Of a DNA stretch of 64,000 nucleotides, positions 16,921 to 25,853 are shown piece by piece; positions within the stretch are counted from its first letter, which is position 1, and each line of letters starts with the position of its first letter. The DNA lies in the NCBI RefSeq assembly GCF_003640395.1, contig NZ_RBZQ01000011.1:1-64000 (forward strand), given 5' to 3'. The translations under genes were made by a program, and so were the position numbers. Origin of the DNA: Stutzerimonas urumqiensis (GTDB lineage: Bacteria > Pseudomonadota > Gammaproteobacteria > Pseudomonadales > Pseudomonadaceae). The notes below the pieces were generated by a model. The model searched no databases, was not told the origin of the DNA, and worked only from the letters and a program-made list of their open reading frames with translations.

Positions 16921-18594
16921 TTAATGATCAAGCGCCTTGTACTTCTCGCGTAGGTGGTTGCGGATGTACACCGCCGCGAAGTTCAGCACCGCGATGACCA
17001 GCACCAGAAGGAAGGCCGTCGCGTAGACCAGCGGGCGCGCCGCCTCGACGTTCGGGCTCTGGAAGCCCACGTCGTAAATGTGGAAGCCCAGGTGCATGAT
17101 CTTCTGGTCCAGGTGCAGATAGGGGTAGTTGCCGTTGAGCGGCAGGGTCGGCGCCAGCTTGACCACGCCCACCAGCATCAGCGGGGCCACTTCGCCGGCG
17201 GCGCGCGCCACCGCGAGGATCAGGCCGGTCATCATCGCCGGGCTGGCCATCGGGATCACGACGCGCCAGAGCGTTTCGGACTTGGTCGCACCGAGCGCCA
17301 GCGAGCCCTCGCGGATCATCCGCGGGATGCGCGCCAGGCCCTCTTCGGTCGAGACGATCACCACCGGCAGCGTCAGGATCGCCAGCGTCAGCGACGCCCA
17401 CATCAGGCCCGGCGTGCCGAACACCGGCGTCGGGGCGGCCTCGCGGTAGAACAGATCGTCGATCGAGCCGCCCAGCACGTAGACGAAGAAGCCCAGACCG
17501 AACACGCCGTAGACGATCGACGGAACGCCCGCGAGGTTGTTCACCGCGATGCGGATCAGCCGCGTCAGCGGACCCTGCTTGGCGTATTCGCGCAGGTACA
17601 CCGCGGCGATCACGCCGAACGGGGTGACGATCACCGCCATGATCATGACCATCAGCACGGTACCGAAGATGGCCGGGAACACGCCGCCCTCGGTGTTGGC
17701 CTCGCGCGGCTCATCGCTGACGAACTCCCAGACCTTCGCCGCGTAGAAGCTCAGCTTCTCGCCGGTCGACATCGCGTTGGGCCGGTGGATGTCCACCACC
17801 TTGGCCAGGTTCAGCTCGATCTCCTGACCGGTGCTGGGCTGCACCACGATGCTGTCGCGCGCCAGGGCCTGGTTGAGCTTGGCGAGCTGGTCTTCCAGCG
17901 CCCGGTACTGTTCCTGGAACTCACTGCGCTGGCGATCCAGCTCGGCCTGGGCCTCGGCATTCAGCGCGCCTTCCAGCTCGAGCTCGCGCGCCTTCAGACG
18001 CAGCCGCTCCATGCCGTAGTTGATGGCGCCGATATCGACCCGCTCGACGCGGTTGAGCTGATCATGAAGGTCCTTGGCGCGCTCGAGCCGCTCCTGCAGC
18101 GCCGGCCAGGCCGCGCCGCCCTCGGCGACCACCTGCCCCTGCTCCTTGACCGCCAGCAGGCGCCCGTAGAAGTTGCCCCACTCGCGCCGCTCGATCGCCA
18201 CCAGGTCCTTCGGCTTGCTCACATCCTCGAGCCAGTTGTCGACGACCCAGACGAAATCCGCACCCAGCTCGCGGTTGCCGACCTTGATCAGCTTGCGAAC
18301 CATGAATTCGGAGCCTTCGTTCTCGACCGGCAGGCCGGCGCCCGCCAGGCGTTCCCGTGGTACTTCCTCGCTCTCGACCACCTCGCCGATCAGCGGCCGC
18401 GGCTGCTCGCCGGGGATGACGTAGCGGGCTTCGATCAGGTCGGACGCCCAGAAGTGGGCCAGGCCGCGCACGGCGATCACCGCCAGCAGGCCGAGGGTCA
18501 TCACGACGGCGATCGAAACGGCCCCGCCATTCATCCATATCCACGGCGAGCCGCTCTGGAACCAGCCCTGCCGGGTTTTGCGCTTGTCAGTCAT
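16921..18594 (-). CDS. pstA: phosphate ABC transporter permease PstA (long form)
   Basis: This is a membrane subunit of the phosphate importer. At 557 residues it is nearly twice the enterobacterial PstA (about 300). After the first helix (about residues 23-45) comes a ~240-residue periplasmic, DUF3333-like region rich in heptads (LDRQRSEFQEQYRALEDQ near 210). Then comes the normal permease core with the EAA-type segment SLALGATKSETLWRVVIP. The long form is normal for Pseudomonas. It starts 17 bases after pstC. Confidence 0.94.
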   Translation of the reverse strand: MTDKRKTRQGWFQSGSPWIWMNGGAVSIAVVMTLGLLAVIAVRGLAHFWASDLIEARYVIPGEQPRPLIGEVVESEEVPRERLAGAGLPVENEGSEFMVRKLIKVGNRELGADFVWVVDNWLEDVSKPKDLVAIERREWGNFYGRLLAVKEQGQVVAEGGAAWPALQERLERAKDLHDQLNRVERVDIGAINYGMERLRLKARELELEGALNAEAQAELDRQRSEFQEQYRALEDQLAKLNQALARDSIVVQPSTGQEIELNLAKVVDIHRPNAMSTGEKLSFYAAKVWEFVSDEPREANTEGGVFPAIFGTVLMVMIMAVIVTPFGVIAAVYLREYAKQGPLTRLIRIAVNNLAGVPSIVYGVFGLGFFVYVLGGSIDDLFYREAAPTPVFGTPGLMWASLTLAILTLPVVIVSTEEGLARIPRMIREGSLALGATKSETLWRVVIPMASPAMMTGLILAVARAAGEVAPLMLVGVVKLAPTLPLNGNYPYLHLDQKIMHLGFHIYDVGFQSPNVEAARPLVYATAFLLVLVIAVLNFAAVYIRNHLREKYKALDH

Positions 18595-18610
18595 TGCGTA
18601 ATCCTCAGGC

Positions 18611-20896
18611 TCAGAGCGACGAGTACTTCGTACGCAGCCGCTGCCGAATCACCTCGGCCAGGGTGTTCATGACGAAGGTGAACATCAGCAGCACCAGCGC
18701 GGCGAGGAACAACACGCGGAAGTGCGTGCCACCGACCTCGGACTCCGGCATCTCGACCGCGACGTTGGCGGCCAGGGTGCGCATGCCTTCGAAGATGTTG
18801 GCTTCCATGATCGGCGTGTTGCCGGTGGCCATCAGCACGATCATGGTCTCGCCGACCGCGCGGCCCATGCCGATCATCAGCGCCGAGAAGATGCCCGGGC
18901 TGGCGGTCAGGATGACCACGCGGGTGAGCGTCTGCCACGGCGTGGCGCCGAGCGCCAGCGAGCCGAACGTCAGACTCTTGGGCACGCTGAACACGGCGTC
19001 TTCGGCGATCGAGTAGATGTTCGGAATTACCGCGAAGCCCATCGCGATACCCACCACCAACGCGTTGCGCTGATCGAAGGTCACCCCCATCTCGTGACTC
19101 AGCCACAGCGGCATGTTGCCGCCGAACAGCCAGGCCTCGATGTGCCCGCTGATGGCGAAGGAGAACCAGCCGACGAAGACCACCACCGGAATCAGGATGG
19201 CGCTTTCCCAGCCCGGCGGGACGCGCAGCCGGATCGATTCGGGCAACCGGCTCCAGCCGAAGCCGGTGCCGACGATCGCCAGCGGCATCAGGATCAGCAA
19301 CGTGAAGATGCCGGGCAGGTGCAATTCGAGGAAGGGCGCGAGGAACAGCCCGGCGAAGAACCCGAGGATGACGGTCGGCAGGGCCTCCATCAGCTCGATC
19401 ACCGGCTTGACCTTGCGGCGCATGGCCGGGGCCATGAAGTAGGCTGTGTAGAGTGCCGCGGCGACCGCCAGCGGCGCGGCGAGAATCATCGCGTAAAACG
19501 CCGCCTTGAGCGTGCCGAAGGCGAGCGGCGAGAGGCTCAGCTTGGGCTCGAAGTCACCGCTGGCGGAGGTCGACTGCCAGATGTAGCTGGGCTCGTCGTA
19601 GTTCTCGTACCAGACCTTGCCCCACAGCGCGTCCCAGGACACCTCTGGATGCGGATTGTCCAGGTCGTAGCTGCGCAGGGTCGCGCCGTCCTCGACCATC
19701 ACGCGATTGGCACGCGGCGAGATGGCGAGCGCTTCAGGGCTCTCGGCGATGTCGACCGACAGCAGATGGCGGTGCGAGGTGGTGTAGAAGACGCCGAGCA
19801 GGCCGGTCTCGTCCAGGGCCAGGAATCCCTTGCGCCGCTCTTCCGGCACGATCTCGACGATCGGAGCCTGCCCCAGTTCGAACGAACGTACCTGATGCAG
19901 CCGCTCATCCCCGTCCGGATCACTGACCATGAACCACTGGCCGACACCGCCCTTGGCGTCGCCGATCAGCAGCGAGACGCCGCCAAGCAGCATGGAGCTG
20001 GCGGTCACGCGGTTGTCGGCCTGGTCGAGCAGCTTGTAGCGCCCGTTGAGCACCTGCTCGCGCAGGTCGAAGACGTTCGCCGCGGCACGGCCATTGAGGA
20101 CGTAGAGCCATTGCTGGCGCGGATCGACGAAGATCGCCTGCACCGGATCGGACACCACTGGCAGGCGGATCCGCTCCTCTTCGAGCGTGACCTCGCCGGT
20201 CATCATGTTTTCTTCGCTGGCCAGGCGCAGCACGTGCAGCTCGGTGCCGGTCGAGCCGGCCAGGATCAGCGTCTCGTCATTGACGGCCGCGCCGACGTGA
20301 TCCAGCGGGCGGCCCTGCGGGTCGAGCGTCAGCGGCGTCTCGCCGAAGGGGTACTCAAGCACCGGCGTGAGCGTCTTGACGTTGTTCGGGAAGCTCACCT
20401 TGTAGCTGTGCTCGAACACCAGCGCCTGGCCGTTGCTCAAACCGACGACCGTACGCTGGCTACCGGGAACGTCCTGCCCGTGGGAGACGATCTGTACGCC
20501 TTGCGGTATCGGCAGACGGAACTCGCTGATGACGCGCGCATCCTTGGTGTCGAAGAACACCACCTCGCCCGCGCTGTCCAGGCGCATGCCGACCATGTTC
20601 TGCTCTTCCAGCGAGAGCATCAGCGGACGCTCGCCCTCTTCCTGCAGCCAGGGCGCCTGGAGCGGCTCGCGCTCTTCGATGGTGGCGCCCTGGAACAGGG
20701 GCGCCACTTCATAAAACAGGTAGAAAAAGATCAGGGTGATCGCGACCAGGACGCCAAGGCCGCCGATCGAGACATACCAACCGGTCAGGCGATCCTTCAA
20801 CGCTCTCATGCGCCGCTTGCGCCTGAGGGCATCGGTGTTGAAATCGATCCGCTGCGTGCCTTCTGAAGTCATGGAAGTGTGGGCCAGGTTATTCAT
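18611..20896 (-). CDS. pstC: phosphate ABC transporter permease PstC (long form)
   Basis: This is the partner permease of PstA. The 761-residue protein is more than double the usual size because a ~400-residue periplasmic insert, with repeat blade-like segments suggestive of a beta-propeller, follows the first helix (about residues 44-66). The C-terminal ~300 residues are the permease proper, with SLALGATPWQTLTRVVI as the ATPase-contact loop. The start at 20896 has AGGGTG upstream; alternatives at 20974 and 20872 have no better site. Its own Pho box lies 24 bases upstream. Confidence 0.93.
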   Translation of the reverse strand: MNNLAHTSMTSEGTQRIDFNTDALRRKRRMRALKDRLTGWYVSIGGLGVLVAITLIFFYLFYEVAPLFQGATIEEREPLQAPWLQEEGERPLMLSLEEQNMVGMRLDSAGEVVFFDTKDARVISEFRLPIPQGVQIVSHGQDVPGSQRTVVGLSNGQALVFEHSYKVSFPNNVKTLTPVLEYPFGETPLTLDPQGRPLDHVGAAVNDETLILAGSTGTELHVLRLASEENMMTGEVTLEEERIRLPVVSDPVQAIFVDPRQQWLYVLNGRAAANVFDLREQVLNGRYKLLDQADNRVTASSMLLGGVSLLIGDAKGGVGQWFMVSDPDGDERLHQVRSFELGQAPIVEIVPEERRKGFLALDETGLLGVFYTTSHRHLLSVDIAESPEALAISPRANRVMVEDGATLRSYDLDNPHPEVSWDALWGKVWYENYDEPSYIWQSTSASGDFEPKLSLSPLAFGTLKAAFYAMILAAPLAVAAALYTAYFMAPAMRRKVKPVIELMEALPTVILGFFAGLFLAPFLELHLPGIFTLLILMPLAIVGTGFGWSRLPESIRLRVPPGWESAILIPVVVFVGWFSFAISGHIEAWLFGGNMPLWLSHEMGVTFDQRNALVVGIAMGFAVIPNIYSIAEDAVFSVPKSLTFGSLALGATPWQTLTRVVILTASPGIFSALMIGMGRAVGETMIVLMATGNTPIMEANIFEGMRTLAANVAVEMPESEVGGTHFRVLFLAALVLLMFTFVMNTLAEVIRQRLRTKYSSL

Positions 20897-20904
20897 GCGC
20901 GACA

Positions 20905-20937
20905 CCCTAGCGGGGCTATGTGACAGTTGCGTTACAT
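20905..20937 (-). promoter_or_regulatory. pstC Pho box and -10
   Basis: On the minus strand ATGTAAC (20937-20931), GCAA and a perfect CTGTCAC (20926-20920) form a Pho box. A -10-like TAGGGT (20910-20905) follows after 10 bases. It lies in the short gap between the pstS terminator and the pstC start, so pstC-A-B-phoU has its own phosphate-controlled promoter. Confidence 0.75.
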
Positions 20938-20951
20938 CGTGGTAACGAAGA

Positions 20952-20984
20952 AATCCCGCTCGCGCCAGCAGCACAAGCGGGATT
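20952..20984 (-). terminator. terminator between pstS and pstC
   Basis: Arms AATCCCGCT and AGCGGGATT (9 perfect pairs) are followed on the minus strand by TTCTTC. The hairpin lies 29 bases after the pstS stop and just before the pstC Pho box. It should limit read-through so that the binding protein is made in excess. Confidence 0.65.
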
Positions 20985-21013
20985 CGAAACAGCCGGGGCG
21001 GACCCCGCCCGTT

Positions 21014-21985
21014 TTACTTGACGCCCAGCTCAGCCCTCGCCTTCTCGGCGACGCGAGCCGGCAGCGGGATGTAGCCATCCTTGACCACGACCTGCTGGCC
21101 TTCCTGCGACAGGACCATCTTCAGGAACTCGGCTTCCAGCGGGTTCAGCGGCTTGTTCGGCGCCTTGTTGGCGTAGACATAGAGGAAGCGAGCCAGCGGG
21201 AACTTGCCGGCGACGGCGTTCTCTTCGTTCGCTTCGAATGCCTCACCATTGCCCTTGGACAGCGGCACGGCCTTGACGCTGGAGGTCTTGTAGCCGATGC
21301 CCGAGTAACCGATGCCGTTCAGCGAGCTGGAAACCGACTGCACCACCGAAGCGGAGCCCGGCTGCTCGTTCACGTTGGCCTTGAAGTCACCCTTGCAGAG
21401 CGCTTCTTCCTTGAAGTAGCCGTAGGTGCCGGATACCGAGTTACGGCCGAACAGCTGGATCGGGCGGTTGGCCCAGTCACCGGTCAGGCCCAGGTCACCC
21501 CAGGTCTTGATGTCCTTGTCGCCACCGCACAGGCGGGTGCTGGAGAAAATGGCGTCGACCTGTTCCATGGTCAGCGACTCGATGGGGTTGTCCTTGTGGA
21601 CGTAGACGGCCAGGGCGTCGATGGCGACCGGTACTTCGGTCGGCTTGTAGCCGTACTTCTCTTCGAAGGCCTGGATTTCCTGGTCCTTCATCTGACGGCT
21701 CATCGGGCCGAGGCTGGAAGTGCCTTCGGTCAGCGCCGGCGGCGCGGTGGACGAACCGGCTGCCTGGATCTGGATGTTGACGTTCGGGTAGTGGCGCTTG
21801 AAGTCCTCGGCCCACAGGGTCATGAGGTTGGCCAGGGTGTCCGAACCGACACTGGACAGATTGCCGGAGACGCCGGTGGTCTTTTCGTAGGTCGGCAGCG
21901 CCGGGTCGACCGCAGCGATCGCACTGGAAGCGCCCACGCCTGCGGCCACGACGGTCATGGCTGCCATCAAACGCTTGAGTTTCAT
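21014..21985 (-). CDS. pstS: phosphate-binding protein PstS
   Basis: This is the periplasmic phosphate receptor of the Pst importer. The 323 residues begin with a signal peptide (about 1-24, ending AIAA). Ligand-site stretches typical of PstS are seen: [32 protein letters not shown] and [12 protein letters not shown] 21985 has AGGAGC upstream, whereas the longer frame to 22102 would cover the Pho box. It is the promoter-proximal gene of the pst block. Confidence 0.95.
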   Translation of the reverse strand: MKLKRLMAAMTVVAAGVGASSAIAAVDPALPTYEKTTGVSGNLSSVGSDTLANLMTLWAEDFKRHYPNVNIQIQAAGSSTAPPALTEGTSSLGPMSRQMKDQEIQAFEEKYGYKPTEVPVAIDALAVYVHKDNPIESLTMEQVDAIFSSTRLCGGDKDIKTWGDLGLTGDWANRPIQLFGRNSVSGTYGYFKEEALCKGDFKANVNEQPGSASVVQSVSSSLNGIGYSGIGYKTSSVKAVPLSKGNGEAFEANEENAVAGKFPLARFLYVYANKAPNKPLNPLEAEFLKMVLSQEGQQVVVKDGYIPLPARVAEKARAELGVK

Positions 21986-22050
21986 ACTTGCTCCTAGCAG
22001 ATGTGTCAGTGATGTTGGAACGGTGGCCAGTATCGGAAGGCCGCGTGACC

Positions 22051-22084
22051 ACTCTATGAACGCAATGTGACAGTTGGATGACCG
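22051..22084 (-). promoter_or_regulatory. pstS promoter with three PhoB half-sites
   Basis: On the minus strand CGGTCAT (22084-22078), CCAA, a perfect CTGTCAC (22073-22067), ATTG and CGTTCAT (22062-22056) make three half-sites spaced by exactly 4 bases. A -10-like TAGAGT (22056-22051) starts 10 bases after the central half-site, so the third half-site touches it. This is a strong Pho box. Confidence 0.75.
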
Positions 22085-22117
22085 CCCGGGCGTCGCCAAC
22101 AATTCACGCAGCAGCCG

Positions 22118-22147
22118 TTCGCTGGCTCGCGGGCCTGCCGGTATACT
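22118..22147 (+). promoter_or_regulatory. putative promoter of the thioesterase gene
   Basis: A -10-like TATACT at 22142-22147 follows a weak -35-like TTCGCT (22118-22123) by 18 bases, 56 bases before the ATG. It is back to back with the pstS promoter. Confidence 0.4.
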
Positions 22148-22202
22148 CGGCCGGCCCGCGAATACGTGCTTCGCGCCATAACAACAGCGCCGCGAGTCGA
22201 CG

Positions 22203-22607
22203 ATGAACGATTACGAACAGGAAGACCCCATTCCCCAGGGTGACCTCGCCCTGCAGATCACGGCGCTGCCGCGCGAAACCAACGGTTTTGGCGACATCTA
22301 CGGCGGCTGGCTGGTCTCGCAGATGGACCTGGCCGGCACCGCGATGGCGAGCCGGGTCGCCGCCGGCCGCGTGGCCACGGTGTCGATCGATCGCATGGCG
22401 TTCATGGTGCCGGTGGCGGTCGGCGCGCAGCTCTCCTTCTATACCCAGACGCTGGAGGTCGGCCGCAGCTCGATCCGCATGCTGGTCGAGGTGTGGAGCG
22501 ACGATCCGGTGTCCAGCGAATGGCGCAAGGTCACCGAGGCGGTGTTCGTCTTCGTCGCGATCGACGGTTATGGCCGCACCCGGCCGGTGACGCCGCGGCG
22601 CGGCTGA
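22203..22607 (+). CDS. YciA-like acyl-CoA thioesterase
   Basis: This 134-residue single hot-dog-domain protein hydrolyses acyl-CoA thioesters by family inference. The N-terminal [19 protein letters not shown] holds the conserved Asn and the Asp-containing catalytic helix, and [12 protein letters not shown] is the typical second strand/active-site edge. It is short even for the family and ends soon after the VFVFVAID strand. An AEC-type transporter follows 44 bases later. Confidence 0.87.
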   Translation: MNDYEQEDPIPQGDLALQITALPRETNGFGDIYGGWLVSQMDLAGTAMASRVAAGRVATVSIDRMAFMVPVAVGAQLSFYTQTLEVGRSSIRMLVEVWSDDPVSSEWRKVTEAVFVFVAIDGYGRTRPVTPRRG

Positions 22608-22651
22608 CCGCGCCCACCTTCCGATCCACGACCGCCGGACGGACCTGACCC

Positions 22652-23554
22652 TTGTCCACGCTGCTCCAGGCCCTATGGCCGCTGTTCGCGCTCATCATCG
22701 GCGGCTACCTGCTGCGACGCCGCGACTTCCCGAGCGCCGAGTTCTGGCCGGGCGCCGAACGCATCAACTATTTCCTGCTGTTCCCGGCGCTGCTGTTCAA
22801 CAGCCTCGCGACCGCGCCGCTGGATAATCCGGCGCTGCCACGCCTGGCCGTCGCCGTGCTGCTCGCGCTGGGTCTGGCCTGGGCCGGGCTGCTGCTGTTC
22901 AAGCGCCTGCGCGGCTGGCCGGCGGCGCGCTTCGGCGCCATCACCCAGGGCCTGTTGCGCTTCAACACCTACCTGGGCCTCGCCGCGGTCGGCACGCTGA
23001 TGGGCCCCGACGGGCTGGCGATGGCGGCGCTGATGCTGGCGCTGATGGTGCCCACGGTGAACGTCATGTCGGTCTGGGCGCTGACCGCCGAGCACGGCGT
23101 CAGCCTGCGCGGGCTGCTGCTGCCGATCGTGAAGAACCCGCTGATCCTCGCCTGCGTCGCCGGCGTGCTCTACAACCTCGCCGGCCTCGAACTGCCGGGC
23201 GGCAGCGACCGCCTGCTCGGCCTGCTCGCCGCCGCCAGCCTGCCGCTCGGCCTGCTGTGCGTCGGCGCCGCCCTCAAGCCGCAGGAGCTGGGTGGCGAAG
23301 TCCCGGCCCTGGCCTGGAACAGCGGGCTGCGCCTGTTGGCCATGCCGCTGCTGGCCTGGACCGTCGCGTTGGCGCTGCATCTGCCCGTGCAGGAGAGCCA
23401 GCTGCTGATCCTGTTCTTCGCCCTGCCGACCGCCCCGACCGCCTACGTCCTGACCCGCCAGCTAGGCGGCGACGGCCACCTGATGGCCGGGATCATCACC
23501 CTGCAGACCCTCCTGGCCGCCGCCAGCCTGCCGCTGATCATGACGGCGCTCTAG
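22652..23554 (+). CDS. AEC-family (auxin efflux carrier-type) transporter
   Basis: This 300-residue integral membrane protein has about ten hydrophobic helices in two five-helix halves. Family features include the opening ALWPLFALIIGGYLLRR, the Asn in helix 5 region (PTVNVMSVWAL), and in the second half PLGLLCVGAAL and ALPTAPTAYVLTRQLGGD. Members export or import carboxylates; the substrate is unknown here. The start is a TTG at 22652, the only early start without losing helix 1. Confidence 0.85.
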   Translation: MSTLLQALWPLFALIIGGYLLRRRDFPSAEFWPGAERINYFLLFPALLFNSLATAPLDNPALPRLAVAVLLALGLAWAGLLLFKRLRGWPAARFGAITQGLLRFNTYLGLAAVGTLMGPDGLAMAALMLALMVPTVNVMSVWALTAEHGVSLRGLLLPIVKNPLILACVAGVLYNLAGLELPGGSDRLLGLLAAASLPLGLLCVGAALKPQELGGEVPALAWNSGLRLLAMPLLAWTVALALHLPVQESQLLILFFALPTAPTAYVLTRQLGGDGHLMAGIITLQTLLAAASLPLIMTAL

Positions 23555-23584
23555 GCGCCAAGCCCGTGACTGTGCCCTGCCTGC

Positions 23585-23615
23585 GTGGATGAGGCTTCGC
23601 CGTCATCCACCCTAC
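23585..23615 (-). repeat. GTAG-headed hairpin repeat
   Basis: Read on the minus strand, GTAGG leads into GTGGATGA, loop, TCATCCAC-like arms (23603-23610 with 23585-23592). It is one of three such hairpins packed between the AEC gene and recD. Confidence 0.65.
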
Positions 23616-23631
23616 CGATGCCCGAGACGGC

Positions 23632-23663
23632 GTAGGGTGGAAAACCGCGCAGCGTTTTCCACC
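23632..23663 (+). repeat. GTAG-headed hairpin repeat
   Basis: GTAG is followed by GGTGGAAAAC (23636-23645), an 8-base loop and GTTTTCCACC (23654-23663), a perfect 10-pair stem. Near-identical copies sit in the composite repeats at 55181 and 63141. Confidence 0.75.
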
Positions 23664-23700
23664 GTGTCGACGCGAGCGGTTACACCAACGCCTCAGCGAC

Positions 23701-23736
23701 GTAGGGCGGAGTCAGGCACGAAGCGAACAATCCGTC
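23701..23736 (+). repeat. degenerate GTAG-headed hairpin repeat
   Basis: GTAGGGCGGAGT ... GAAGCGAACAATCCG resembles the GGCGGATT/AATCCGCC copies at 55099 and 63060 but has lost several pairs. It ends just before the recD stop on the other strand. Confidence 0.5.
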
Positions 23737-23743
23737 TGAGGCC

Positions 23744-25606
23744 TCAGAACAAACTGAGCTGATCCGCAGCCGTCGGCGACGCAGCCGCGCTCGATGCCGG
23801 TGCTGCGGACGTCGATGCCGGAGCGCTGGCCGCCAGCCGCTCGGCCAGGCCGGCCGCGCGCTCGGCACGGGTCGTCACCGCCTCGGCGAGGCGCGCCGGC
23901 AGCGCCCAGAGTTCGACCTTGCGCTTGGCGCGGGTGATCCCGGTGTAGAGCAACGCACGGGTGAGCAGCGGGCTCGGCCGGTCGGGCAGCGCCAGCAGCA
24001 CCTCGGCGAACTCCGAGCCCTGGCTCTTGTGCACCGTCATGGCGAAGGCACTGTCGTGGCTCGGCAGTCGCGCCGGGGTGAAGGCGCGGTGGCCGGCGCC
24101 CGTCTGCTCGGCGCTTTCGAAGAACACGCGCAGGCCCCGCGCGGTCGGCAGGCAGAGACCGATATCGCCGTTGAACAGGCCGAGCGCGTAGTCGTTCTGC
24201 CGCACCATCACCGCCCGGCCGGCATACCAGCGATCGCGGGCGGAAACGCCGAGCCGCCGCCGGAAGCGCGCCTCCAGGGCCTCGTTCAGCCCCCGAAGGC
24301 CAAACGGCCCGTCGCGCTGCGCGGTAAGCGCGCGAAAGCCATTGAAGGCCTCGAACGCCTGCGCCGGCTCGCCCTCGCGCGCCGCCTCGAGGTAGGCGAG
24401 ATACCCCTGTTCGAGCCGGTCGACCAGGGCGCCGGCCTGCGGCATCGACGCCCATGAGAGGTCGGGACGGCTCTCTTTCAGCAGCGCCAGCGTGCCCGAG
24501 GCGTCACCGGCATTGATCCGCCGCGCCAGCTCGCCGATCCCGCTGTCGCCGGCGAAGCGGTGGCTGTGGGTGAGCAACACCACCGCGTCGCCCAGTCGCG
24601 AGGTCGGCGGCTCGACGGGCACCGCCTGCCCTGTCAGGCGCTCCAGCTCAGCGGCCTCGGCATCATCGAAACCGCGCCCCTCGCAGAGTTCGGCGAACAC
24701 CGCGCCCGCCTCGACCGCGGCGAGCTGGTCCTTGTCGCCGAGCAGGATCAACCGCGCCCGCGGCGGCAGCGCGGCGACCAGCTTGGCCATCAGCGCCAGG
24801 TCGACCATCGACGCTTCGTCGACCACCAGCACATCGAGCGGCAGCGGATGGGCGGCATCGTGGCGCACCCTCGGGCTGTCGCCGCGACTGCCGAGCAGGC
24901 GGTGCAGCGTGCGGGCTTCGTCGGGCAGCGCGGCGCGCACCGCATCGCTCACCGGCAGATCGGCCTTGGCGTTGCGGATGGCTTCGGCCATACGGGCCGC
25001 GGCCTTGCCGGTCGGGGCCGCCAGGCCGATGGCCAGCGACGCGTTGCCGGCCTGTTCGATCAGCGCGGCGAGCAGGCGCACCACCGTGGTGGTCTTGCCG
25101 GTTCCAGGGCCGCCCGAGATCACCGCCAGGTTGCGCCGAACCGCCTGGGCCGCGGCGAGACGCTGCCAGTCCGGGCGCTGCTGGTTGAACGCGAACAGCC
25201 GCGCCAGGCTGTCGGCCAGGCGGTCGTCATCCACCTCGGGCAGCGCGTCGGCACGGGCCAGCAGCCGCTCGGCGAGCTGGGCCTCATAGGCGTGGTAGCG
25301 CGCCAGGTACAGCCGCCCGCCATCGAGGATCAGCGGGGCGTAGTCGCCGGGGGCACCGACCACCCGCGACGCCCGCAGCGTCGCCTGCCACGCGTCGAGC
25401 GCCGGGAGGACGACCGCCAGCTCGGGCCAGGGCCGCGTGCCGGCGATGCGCGCCAGCGGCAGGCAGACGTCGCCCCGCCCCAGGGCCTCGCAACACAGCG
25501 CCGCGGCCAGCAGCACCTCGGCCTCGACCGCCGGCTCCAGGCGCTCGAGGCTGGCGACGAAGGCGCGCTCGAGCGGCCCGAGGGGCCATTGCGCAGGATC
25601 GATCAT
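23744..25606 (-). CDS. recD: exodeoxyribonuclease V alpha subunit RecD
   Basis: RecD is the fast 5'-3' helicase of RecBCD, which processes double-strand ends. The 620-residue product carries Walker A SGGPGTGKTTTV, Walker B VDEASMVD, MTVHKSQGSEF and the final TRAKRKVELW motif of superfamily 1 helicases. ATG 25606 is preceded by GGGAGG. It is the last gene of recC-recB-recD but is separated from recB by 247 bases that contain a REP. Confidence 0.94.
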   Translation of the reverse strand: MIDPAQWPLGPLERAFVASLERLEPAVEAEVLLAAALCCEALGRGDVCLPLARIAGTRPWPELAVVLPALDAWQATLRASRVVGAPGDYAPLILDGGRLYLARYHAYEAQLAERLLARADALPEVDDDRLADSLARLFAFNQQRPDWQRLAAAQAVRRNLAVISGGPGTGKTTTVVRLLAALIEQAGNASLAIGLAAPTGKAAARMAEAIRNAKADLPVSDAVRAALPDEARTLHRLLGSRGDSPRVRHDAAHPLPLDVLVVDEASMVDLALMAKLVAALPPRARLILLGDKDQLAAVEAGAVFAELCEGRGFDDAEAAELERLTGQAVPVEPPTSRLGDAVVLLTHSHRFAGDSGIGELARRINAGDASGTLALLKESRPDLSWASMPQAGALVDRLEQGYLAYLEAAREGEPAQAFEAFNGFRALTAQRDGPFGLRGLNEALEARFRRRLGVSARDRWYAGRAVMVRQNDYALGLFNGDIGLCLPTARGLRVFFESAEQTGAGHRAFTPARLPSHDSAFAMTVHKSQGSEFAEVLLALPDRPSPLLTRALLYTGITRAKRKVELWALPARLAEAVTTRAERAAGLAERLAASAPASTSAAPASSAAASPTAADQLSLF

Positions 25607-25780
25607 GGTGCCGACCTCCCCGTCGGTATTCCTTTTTGAGCCGGTGGTGTTTGAGCCGGCGGGCTCGGGACGAGCGCGATGCCGCTTGTGCGGGGTGGGC
25701 ACGCTTCTGTCCGCCGGACGGGCCCGGCGGTTGGCGTGTACCGACGGTCACCCGCCTTGCGCAACCGCGAGGATGCGTCG

Positions 25781-25803
25781 ATCGCCCGCAAGCGGGTTCC
25801 TAC
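25781..25803 (-). repeat. REP hairpin in the recB-recD gap
   Basis: On the minus strand GTAGGAACCCGC-TT-GCGGGCGAT forms the REP stem with one C-to-T change giving a wobble pair. The rest of 25607-25853 shows no convincing gene. A 3'-end hairpin here could stabilise recCB mRNA or reduce recD expression. Confidence 0.75.
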
Positions 25804-25853
25804 GGCGTGCCGGACGCGAGTGGTAGCGGGCAAACGGGCACTGGCAACGCGCA

